Shown here: positions 1-4,304 of the stretch, piece by piece
How the letters are laid out: every line of letters starts with the position of its first letter
Numbering within the stretch: position 1 is the stretch's first letter
NCBI GenBank assembly: GCA_020060485.1
Contig: JAGVAB010000102.1
Location: 1-5,654 of the forward strand
DNA length: 5,654 nucleotides
Reading direction: 5' to 3'
Source of the DNA: Anaerolineales bacterium
Lineage (GTDB): Bacteria; Chloroflexota; Anaerolineae; Anaerolineales; Anaerolineaceae
Translations under genes and position numbers: made by a program
The notes under the pieces: model-generated
Seen by the model: only the letters and a program-made list of their open reading frames with translations
Databases searched by the model: none
What the model was told of the DNA's origin: nothing

Positions 1-29
1 AATGAATTGGGATTCGTCACGCAAGCAGC

Positions 30-54
30 GGGGAGGGGAGTTCGAGGGGTGGGG
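30..54 (+). other. Potential G-quadruplex motif upstream of the BMC promoter
   Basis: Four runs of exactly four G lie at 30-33, 35-38, 46-49 and 51-54, separated by loops of 1 (A), 7 (AGTTCGA) and 1 (T) bases. This satisfies the usual intramolecular G-quadruplex pattern, and the layout is symmetric: two close pairs of runs around a 7-nt centre. It sits about 114 bp upstream of the predicted -35 box, on the non-template strand of the BMC operon. Whether it folds, or belongs to the end of an unseen upstream gene or a protein-binding site, cannot be told from the window. The pattern is seen directly; any role is inference. Confidence 0.55.
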
Positions 55-167
55 TGAATAAACCCTGGTGATGCACAGACCGTCTTTCGTCCGGCCTTGC
101 GCCATCAATAAAAGAAGCAAATGGAAAATTAACTTTGAGAAAGCCATGGATCAGAAGATCATTTTGT

Positions 168-196
168 TTGACCCGTCTTGCCTTGCATGGTATGAT
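168..196 (+). promoter_or_regulatory. Sigma-70-type promoter of the BMC operon
   Basis: The -35 box TTGACC (168-173) and the -10 box TATGAT (191-196) each match consensus at 5 of 6 positions and are separated by an optimal 17-nt spacer. The bases TGG directly before the -10 box supply an extended -10 TGn element. The predicted start site is near 203, giving a leader of about 44 nt to the rpiB-like ATG at 247, with an AAGGA ribosome site at 232-236. No obvious operator palindrome overlaps the boxes. It is the best-matched promoter I find on the plus strand and marks the isomerase gene as first in the operon. Confidence 0.8.
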
Positions 197-246
197 TTTG
201 TTACGCCCAATTCTTCATCAGATTCCAGCATAAGGAAACCGGCATA

Positions 247-828
247 ATGTCACCTATTTCCGATGCAGAAATCCAGGAAATTGTACAACGGGTTTTGCAG
301 CTCAGGCTGCAACCTGAAAAGCGCAAGCCGGAACCTGTTTCGGCTGTTCAGGTGAGCGGGGAAAACGGCCGCAAGGTGGCTATTGCCAACGATCATGGCG
401 GCGTGGAACTGAAGAATCTGCTCAAGGTATATCTGGTGGAGCTGGGTTACCAGGTGGTGGATTTTGGCACCAGTGAACCCAAATCTGTGGATTATCCCGA
501 TTATGCATATATGGTGGCCGACATGGTCAGCGCAGGCAAGGCCTGGCGCGGGATCGTGATCGATGGCGCCGGCATTGGCAGCTGCATGGCGGCCAACAAG
601 GTGCCCGGCGTGCGTGCGGCCATGTGTTATGACCATGCCACGGCGGTCAACAGCCGTGAGCACAATGATGCCAACCTGCTTACCCTGGGGGCGGGTCTGA
701 TCGGCCCTGCCCTGGCAAAGCAGATCGTCAAGGCCTGGCTGGAAACAGCGTTTGCCGGAGGACGACACGCCAAACGGGTGGACAAGATCATGGCAATTGA
801 AAAGAAATTCCTGAAAGGTGGAGACTGA
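247..828 (+). CDS. rpiB: RpiB/LacAB-family sugar-phosphate isomerase with N-terminal encapsulation helix (BMC cargo)
   Basis: Probable luminal enzyme of a microcompartment, by family interconverting ribose-5-phosphate and ribulose-5-phosphate or a related aldose/ketose phosphate pair. Residues 1-22 form an amphipathic helix (Ile/Val/Leu every 3-4 residues), followed by a Lys/Pro-rich linker to about 41; the RpiB core fills 42-193. By alignment from memory with E. coli RpiB (about 149 residues), these are kept: D49-H50 of the DHGG loop (E. coli D9-H10), the DYPDYA motif at 82-87, H139 in SREHNDAN (H99, ring opening), and R173 and R177 (R133/R137, phosphate). The catalytic base Cys66 is replaced by D106 in IDGAGIG; a Cys occurs seven residues later (C113). 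The start is supported by AAGGA 10 nt upstream. The deoC ribosome site overlaps its 3' end, with only 3 nt between stop and next ATG. The family is certain; the exact substrate is not. Confidence 0.93.
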   Translation: MSPISDAEIQEIVQRVLQLRLQPEKRKPEPVSAVQVSGENGRKVAIANDHGGVELKNLLKVYLVELGYQVVDFGTSEPKSVDYPDYAYMVADMVSAGKAWRGIVIDGAGIGSCMAANKVPGVRAAMCYDHATAVNSREHNDANLLTLGAGLIGPALAKQIVKAWLETAFAGGRHAKRVDKIMAIEKKFLKGGD

Positions 829-831
829 TCT

Positions 832-1725
832 ATGGCTCCTGACGCAAAGACAATTCAAACCCTGGTGGAGATCATCACGCACGAAGTGCTGGAAGCCCTG
901 CAGGAGGGCGCTGGCGCAAAGAAGCTGGATGGTGCAATGTGCAAGGTGGAAACCGCTGAAGGCATCCGGGTGGAGACCTGCTTTGATGAGCAGGGACGGG
1001 TGGTGGCGGTGGGTGCAGAACGCCTGACCACTTCACTGGGTTTTGTGCCGCAAGACCCTTCCATGGCGAGCTATATCGACCATACCCTGTTGAAGCCCGA
1101 GGCGACCCCTGAGCAGATCGCCACCCTGTGCGAAGAGGCCCGCACCTGCAAATTTGCTTCGGTGTGTGTCAACCCGGTCAACGTGCAGCAGTGTGCAGAG
1201 CTGCTGCAAGGCTCGCCGGTCAAGGTTTGCTCGGTGATCGGATTCCCGCTGGGAGCCACCCTGACCGAGGTTAAGGTTTTTGAGACCATCAAGGCCATGG
1301 AGCTGGGCGCTACCGAGATCGACATGGTGATCAATATCGGCGCCCTCAAGGCTGGCAAGCTGGAGCTGGTGGCGCGTGATATCTGTGAGATCGTGCAGGC
1401 CGTGCATGCCCGCAACGGTTTGCTGAAGGTCATCATCGAAACCGCCTTGCTGACCGATGAAGAGAAAGTGATCGCCTGCCTGCTTTCCAAGGAAGCCGGG
1501 GCGGATTATGTTAAGACCTCCACCGGCTTTTCCAGCGGCGGGGCTACCATTCAGGACGTGAGTCTCATGCGGCGTGTGGTCGGGCCGACCATTGGGGTCA
1601 AGGCTGCCGGCGGCATCCGCTCGCGGGAAGACGCCGAGAACATGGTCAATGTGGGCGCCACCCGCCTGGGCGCCAGCGCAGGGGTGAAGATCATCAAGGG
1701 CGAGACCGTCAGCGGGACGTATTGA
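832..1725 (+). CDS. deoC: Deoxyribose-phosphate aldolase (DeoC) with 77-residue N-terminal BMC extension
   Basis: Class I aldolase cleaving 2-deoxy-D-ribose-5-phosphate to glyceraldehyde-3-phosphate and acetaldehyde, here probably inside a microcompartment that would retain the acetaldehyde. The usual DeoC start corresponds to M78 ([15 protein letters not shown]), so the 297-residue protein carries an extra 77 residues: an amphipathic helix at about 6-25 of encapsulation-peptide type, then a short predicted beta-rich segment (about 33-70). The barrel keeps D164 (EIDMV, E. coli D102), Schiff-base K228 (YVKTSTGF, K167) and K257 ([10 protein letters not shown]201). The phosphate-site GASAGVKI motif is at 280-287. 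The chain ends in Tyr297, matching the catalytic C-terminal Tyr259 of E. coli DeoC. Ribosome site AGGTGGAG (816-823) lies inside the end of the isomerase gene. All catalytic residues are present, so activity is expected. Confidence 0.96.
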   Translation: MAPDAKTIQTLVEIITHEVLEALQEGAGAKKLDGAMCKVETAEGIRVETCFDEQGRVVAVGAERLTTSLGFVPQDPSMASYIDHTLLKPEATPEQIATLCEEARTCKFASVCVNPVNVQQCAELLQGSPVKVCSVIGFPLGATLTEVKVFETIKAMELGATEIDMVINIGALKAGKLELVARDICEIVQAVHARNGLLKVIIETALLTDEEKVIACLLSKEAGADYVKTSTGFSSGGATIQDVSLMRRVVGPTIGVKAAGGIRSREDAENMVNVGATRLGASAGVKIIKGETVSGTY

Positions 1726-1741
1726 CCTGCTGAGGCGCAGG
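1726..1741 (+). other. Small intercistronic hairpin before first BMC-P gene
   Basis: CCTGC (1726-1730) pairs perfectly with GCAGG (1737-1741) around a 6-nt loop, starting immediately after the deoC stop and ending just ahead of the strong GAGGAGA ribosome site (1746-1752) of the next gene. There is no U-tract, so it is not a terminator. A 5-bp stem can arise by chance; I list it because the next gap also carries a stem in the same position. Confidence 0.3.
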
Positions 1742-1760
1742 GATTGAGGAGATTGATGAC

Positions 1761-2048
1761 ATGTTGATCGCCAGAGTTGTTGGCACTGCTGTTGCCACCA
1801 TCAAGGATGAAAAGCTCAAGGACAGAAAGTTGCTCATTTGCCGCCAGACGGATGAAGCCGGCAATGCTACGGGCAAGCCCTTTGTGGCCATTGATACGCT
1901 GGATGCAGGAGAAGGAGAACTGGTGCTGACGGCTTCCGGTTCCAGTGCCCGCCAGACCGAGATCACCAAGAATACCCCGGTGGATGCCGTCATCATGGCG
2001 GTCATTGACTCGCTGGTAGTGGGTGGTGAAGTCACTTTTCGCAAGTGA
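1761..2048 (+). CDS. BMC-P shell vertex protein 1 (EutN/CcmL family)
   Basis: Pentameric shell protein that caps the twelve vertices of a polyhedral microcompartment. At 95 residues it has the normal family length. Conserved landmarks are the N-terminal strand with GTAVATIK (8-15), the KLLICRQTD strand (23-31), VAIDTLDAGEGE (42-53), GSSAR (60-64) and PVDAVIMAVIDS (73-84). It is the most canonical of the three BMC-P proteins here, because it alone keeps the intact GSSAR loop. It also has the best ribosome site of the three (GAGGAGA at 1746-1752), suggesting it may be the main vertex protein. It follows deoC by 35 nt in the same direction. Family assignment is secure; its rank among the three is inference. 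Confidence 0.95.
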   Translation: MLIARVVGTAVATIKDEKLKDRKLLICRQTDEAGNATGKPFVAIDTLDAGEGELVLTASGSSARQTEITKNTPVDAVIMAVIDSLVVGGEVTFRK

Positions 2049-2091
2049 TGTCAAAGGATGCACAATGCCGGCTGTTCATGCGGCTTTGACA
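2049..2091 (+). other. Intercistronic inverted repeat (8-bp perfect stem)
   Basis: TGTCAAAG (2049-2056) and CTTTGACA (2084-2091) are exact reverse complements around a 27-nt loop. The stem begins directly after the stop of BMC-P 1 and ends against the AGGGAG ribosome site (2092-2097) of the next gene, leaving that site unpaired. With no U-tract it is unlikely to terminate transcription. An mRNA-processing or stability element that separates the expression of the two genes is possible, as is an operator for a dimeric protein. The repeat is seen; the role is inference. Confidence 0.5.
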
Positions 2092-2104
2092 AGGGAGAGC
2101 TGAT

Positions 2105-2476
2105 ATGCCCAAAGTCTTTATAACCCAACGTGACATCGGAGTTCTGTTCGCCCGCGGCCAGCGCACGGTGGAGCTGGGTGAGGGTGAAGTGCTTACCTGG
2201 CTGGCACATGAAGAAGCCACGCGGCTGGGAATGCGCCTGGTGCAGGCGAATGGGAAAATGCAGTTTGCCCCCGAGCGGCCATATCTGGTGGAAGCGAAGC
2301 ATGCTGCCCCGGTTGCCGCCAGCGCCAGCCAGAACCTGCCGGCCAGCGGCGTTTGCCCGGACATGCTCAAAGCCCGTATTCACAATGCGGTCATGTCGCG
2401 CCTGGGCGACCAGATCGATCCGGCCTTGCTGGATGTGATCATCGAGCGAATATTGTCTCATTTGCAGGTAGCATAG
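2105..2476 (+). CDS. BMC-associated protein of unknown function with EutT-like N-terminus and C-terminal encapsulation-like helix
   Basis: I do not recognise this 123-residue protein as a named family. Residues 5-47 (ITQRDIGVLF, then ELGEGEVLTWLAHEEATRLG) recall the N-terminal segment of EutT-type corrinoid adenosyltransferases, where a helix, a G-x-x-x-[IV]-x-L turn and an LTxxA helix precede the catalytic domain. At 123 residues there is no room for that domain. A flexible Ala/Pro-rich linker (about 58-84) leads to a helical C-terminus (85-122) ending in ALLDVIIERILSHLQ, amphipathic and similar in spacing to the leader helices on the isomerase and aldolase. It may be an adaptor or scaffold joining cargo to shell, or small cargo. 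Strong AGGGAG ribosome site at 2092-2097; it sits between BMC-P 1 and 2, and the gap to the next ATG is 7 nt. Coding status is secure, function open. Confidence 0.85.
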   Translation: MPKVFITQRDIGVLFARGQRTVELGEGEVLTWLAHEEATRLGMRLVQANGKMQFAPERPYLVEAKHAAPVAASASQNLPASGVCPDMLKARIHNAVMSRLGDQIDPALLDVIIERILSHLQVA

Positions 2477-2483
2477 GCAGATC

Positions 2484-2804
2484 ATGCAATTTGGACGTGT
2501 GCACGGAACTGCAATTTGTACAATGAAGGCCGAAGGCATGCAAGGGCTTAAGTTGCTGATCGTCCAGCCTTTGGACAAGCACTTGCAGCCTGAAGGGATG
2601 CTGCAGGTGGCTGTGGACGTGGTGCAGGCCGGGCCGGGGGACCTGTGCGTGATGGCCCGCTCGCGTGAAGCCGCCCTGGCGATGCCAGACATCACCTTTG
2701 TGCCGGTTGATCTGGCCCTGGTGGGCATTGTGAACGATCTGCAAATCCGCCCGGACGGCGAATTTGATTACACGCTCAAGCCCGGTTTTACGGGCTATGC
2801 CTGA
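2484..2804 (+). CDS. BMC-P shell vertex protein 2 (divergent EutN/CcmL family)
   Basis: Second vertex protein, 106 residues, with about 10 extra residues after the core. Family landmarks: GTA (8-10), LKLLIVQPLD (22-31), VAVDVVQAGPGD (42-53) and PVDLALVGIVND (74-85). The GSSAR loop of BMC-P 1 is replaced by ARSREA (58-63). The normally acidic-Ser end of the final strand reads ND rather than DS, and the C-terminal tail (91-106) is aromatic-rich. These changes sit where subunits pack and where the pentamer meets hexamers, so it may fit a different vertex environment or form mixed pentamers. The start at 2484 follows the previous stop by 7 nt with only a weak AGGCA-like ribosome site, suggesting coupling to the upstream gene. 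Family is secure, specialisation is inference. Confidence 0.92.
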   Translation: MQFGRVHGTAICTMKAEGMQGLKLLIVQPLDKHLQPEGMLQVAVDVVQAGPGDLCVMARSREAALAMPDITFVPVDLALVGIVNDLQIRPDGEFDYTLKPGFTGYA

Positions 2805-2830
2805 GCGGCAATCTTTGTGGATATGACCCT

Positions 2831-3112
2831 ATGATCCTGGCAAAAGTCATTGGCACGGTGGTTACCACCATCAGCCATCCCCATTTCAAGAACCGCCGTC
2901 TGCTGGTGGTGCAGCCGTTGGACTTGCCCGGCGAAACCGCGGGCGGGGATTTCATCGCCCTGGATAATACCCAGGCCGGGATCGGCGACACAGTGTTGAT
3001 CAACCGCGAGGGCGGCGGCAACCGCGAAGTTCTGGACAATCCGGATGGCTGTGTCAACTCGGTCATCGTGGGAATCATCGATTCGGTGTACATTGCGCCG
3101 GACGGGTTTTAA
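2831..3112 (+). CDS. BMC-P shell vertex protein 3 (EutN/CcmL family)
   Basis: Third vertex protein, 93 residues. Landmarks: IGTVVTTI (7-14), RRLLVVQPLD (22-31), IALDNTQAGIGD (42-53), a Gly-rich NREGGGNREVL loop (58-68) in place of GSSAR, and VNSVIVGIIDSV (75-86). The QPLD stretch is shared with BMC-P 2 but not BMC-P 1 (CRQTD), hinting that 2 and 3 are closer to each other. It starts 26 nt after the previous stop with only a weak GTGGA-like ribosome site at 2817-2821. An ATG at 2823 is out of frame. As with BMC-P 2, low translation would fit the small number of vertex copies per shell. Family is secure. Confidence 0.94.
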   Translation: MILAKVIGTVVTTISHPHFKNRRLLVVQPLDLPGETAGGDFIALDNTQAGIGDTVLINREGGGNREVLDNPDGCVNSVIVGIIDSVYIAPDGF

Positions 3113-3160
3113 TGGTAAGCTTGCAGTAATTCGACAGGAAGAATGTATTGAGTAAAAATA

Positions 3161-3448
3161 ATGACCGATGAGATGGAAGACTGGGGTTTCCCTTGCCGCA
3201 CATGCCAGGCGGGCAAGATGCAATTGCACAATGTGACCTATATCACCTGGCTGGGGGATGAGCTGGTGACGGTGCCGGACTTTCCGGCCTGGGTGTGCGA
3301 TTTCTGCGGGCGGCGGGAGTATGATGGCGATGCATTGAATCGCCTCAGCCTGTTGTTAAGCCCCGAAGCCGGGCGGCCTGAAAAGAGACGCCGGCCGCTG
3401 CCGCCCAAGCCAGACATTAAACCTCCCCAGCCCAGCCAGGCAGAATGA
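3161..3448 (+). CDS. Small YgiT-type zinc-finger protein
   Basis: A 95-residue protein with two CxxC knuckles, C12-x2-C15 and C46-x2-C49, about 30 residues apart, with a beta-rich middle (GKMQLHNVTYITWLGDELV) and an aromatic-rich strand leading into the second pair. This matches the N-terminal zinc-binding domain of MqsA/YgiT antitoxins. It lacks the C-terminal helix-turn-helix of full MqsA and instead ends in a Lys/Arg/Pro-rich tail (73-95). No toxin-like partner gene lies next to it. It is the last gene before the operon terminator, 48 nt after BMC-P 3. The ribosome site is poor (AGGAAG at 3136-3141 is 19 nt away), so M5 at 3173 is an alternative start. A regulator or a metal-stabilised assembly factor is conceivable; the fold is likely, the role unknown. 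Confidence 0.82.
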   Translation: MTDEMEDWGFPCRTCQAGKMQLHNVTYITWLGDELVTVPDFPAWVCDFCGRREYDGDALNRLSLLLSPEAGRPEKRRRPLPPKPDIKPPQPSQAE

Positions 3449-3455
3449 CAAGTTG

Positions 3456-3483
3456 CGCCCCTGAAATTTTCAGGGGCGTTTTT
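3456..3483 (+). terminator. Intrinsic (Rho-independent) terminator of the BMC operon
   Basis: CGCCCCTGA (3456-3464) pairs perfectly with TCAGGGGCG (3470-3478) around a 5-nt AATTT loop, followed at once by TTTTT (3479-3483). The GC-rich stem and U-tract are in the right order only for the plus strand, so it ends the BMC transcript 7 nt after the zinc-finger stop and does not serve the convergent operon. Confidence 0.93.
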
Positions 3484-3487
3484 GTTG

Positions 3488-3546
3488 ATCAAACCGCATA
3501 CCGAGCTTGCATCTGTCCCCTTGCAGGGTCGAGGTATCGGTTTGAT
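3488..3546. repeat. Long imperfect intergenic hairpin, followed by a smaller one
   Basis: ATCAAACCG-C-ATACC (3488-3502) pairs with GGTAT-CGGTTTGAT (3533-3546): 14 base pairs interrupted by one bulged C at 3497. The 30-nt interior contains further self-complementarity (TGCA twice, CCC with GGG). Seven nucleotides downstream, CTGCGC (3553-3558) and GCGCAG (3564-3569) form a second stem of 6 bp. There is no U-tract on either strand. This may be a second palindromic repeat unit or a 3' RNA structure for the convergent operon. I see no gene in this stretch (3449-3806). Confidence 0.6.
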
Positions 3547-3648
3547 GTGAACCTGCGCACCGGGCGCAGCGAGGCGTTTTGTGATCTCGGGATTTGAAAG
3601 GCCGTTGACCCATGGAAAGGTTGGGGCTTGGTCATTTGATACTTTGCG

Positions 3649-3782
3649 TGTCGTTGCGAAACGGGGCGGAAAATGCCGCTTTTTGGGGTGCCTTCCAGTG
3701 CTTACGCCCCGTTGAAGCAATCCTCCTTTCTGTTTTGGGGATTGCCACAGCCCGAGAAAAGCGCTCGGGCTTCGCAACGACA
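3649..3782. repeat. 134-bp palindromic element with terminal inverted repeats (dispersed-repeat or MITE-like)
   Basis: Perfect 12-bp terminal inverted repeats TGTCGTTGCGAA (3649-3660) and TTCGCAACGACA (3771-3782) enclose three consecutive stems. These are AACGGGGCG/CGCCCCGTT (3660-3668 with 3705-3713), GCAATCC/GGATTGC (3717-3723 with 3739-3745) and AGCCCGAG/CTCGGGCT (3749-3756 with 3764-3771). Drawn out, this is a cloverleaf-like four-way junction. The TGTCRTTGCGA end and the GAAGCAATC interior resemble palindromic intergenic repeats that I recall as widespread in several bacterial phyla. It lies 24 nt beyond the stop of the minus-strand operon. No transposase is present and no target-site duplication is obvious. 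Confidence 0.7.
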
Positions 3783-3806
3783 GATCTATTTGCTTTTGAA
3801 CTTGTC

Positions 3807-4304
3807 TTACGCTTCGCGGGACGTATTCTTTTCAATGCGCAACAGCAGATAGATGCCTTCTCCCAGGATTTGCAGCAGGAAGAAATACAATGCGCCCTGC
3901 GCCAGGTTGGCGAGGAAGATCACCAGGACATAGGAGACGGGATAGCGATCCAGTGACCCGCCCTGCAGCAGACTGAACAGGGTGATCAGCAGGCTCCAGC
4001 CAATCAGCGCCACCCAGGACAGCACCTTGGCTGTTTTCGCGATCTTGAGGATGGCATCAGAATTGGTAAGGCCCAGAGACTCGCTGCGGGTTTGCCCGGC
4101 GGCCATAGCTTCCACCTGTACCGGGCCGGTTTCAGTTTCGGCAGCAGGCGACAGGTCCACGCCTCTTTCGACAAGGATCTGCTCCACCAGCTTCAAGGCT
4201 TCCGGCACCCAGGCTTCTTCGTCGTTCTCCTGCCAGATGGAAAGCAGTTCATCGCTACTCTTGGCATTCAGTTGGTCATATAAGCGTTTTTCACTGTCAT
4301 TCAT
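3807..4304 (-). CDS. Small membrane protein of unknown function, paralogue of its upstream neighbour
   Basis: 165 residues from the ATG at 4304. Residues 1-50 form a soluble helical segment (MNDSEKRLYDQLNAKS, then DELLSIWQEND and ILVERG), a pattern I associate loosely with uncharacterised proteins that read ELL-x-IW-x-x-ND. A polar linker (51-85) precedes two or three hydrophobic segments at about 94-113, 122-140 and 141-156, and a short charged tail RIEKNTSREA. No catalytic motif is visible. The open frame extends upstream to 4397, but that part lies in the preceding gene, and CCGGAGG six bases before 4304 fixes the start. It overlaps the upstream gene by 8 nt. The stretch LLQILGEGIYLLLRIEKNT aligns without gaps to VLQCLAQVLYLLLDIEYNT in the neighbour, so the pair are probably duplicates, this one with an added soluble domain. 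Confidence 0.8.
   Translation of the reverse strand: MNDSEKRLYDQLNAKSSDELLSIWQENDEEAWVPEALKLVEQILVERGVDLSPAAETETGPVQVEAMAAGQTRSESLGLTNSDAILKIAKTAKVLSWVALIGWSLLITLFSLLQGGSLDRYPVSYVLVIFLANLAQGALYFFLLQILGEGIYLLLRIEKNTSREA

Noticed and set aside
250..882. Long minus-strand open frame (210 codons) opposite the isomerase
   Set aside because: It mirrors the isomerase gene, which has clear family motifs; its protein is rich in His/Arg/Cys with no recognisable domain, as expected of antisense shadow frames.
1551..2063. Minus-strand open frame spanning the end of deoC and BMC-P 1
   Set aside because: Both plus-strand genes are well conserved families; the antisense protein has no motif and crosses a gene boundary.
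2051..2728. Minus-strand open frame of 225 codons opposite the 123-residue gene and BMC-P 2
   Set aside because: No domain and no credible ribosome site; explained as a shadow of the plus-strand genes, which have consistent spacing and family features.
3143..3151. Tiny upstream reading frame (ATG TAT TGA) before the zinc-finger gene
   Set aside because: The AGGAAG sequence is too close to this ATG for normal initiation, and three codons give no testable signal.
3121..3160. Possible internal promoter before the zinc-finger gene (TTGCAG and an AT-rich TAAAAATAAT stretch)
   Set aside because: No -10 hexamer of good match lies at 16-18 nt from TTGCAG, so the evidence is too weak to call.
3749..3764. 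Hairpin 3749-3771 as an intrinsic terminator for the minus-strand operon
   Set aside because: The stem is strong, but no T-tract follows it in the minus-strand direction; it is better treated as part of the palindromic element.
3612..3956. Plus-strand open frame through the palindromic element
   Set aside because: It runs through the repeat and into the antisense of the minus-strand membrane protein gene; no ribosome site or domain.
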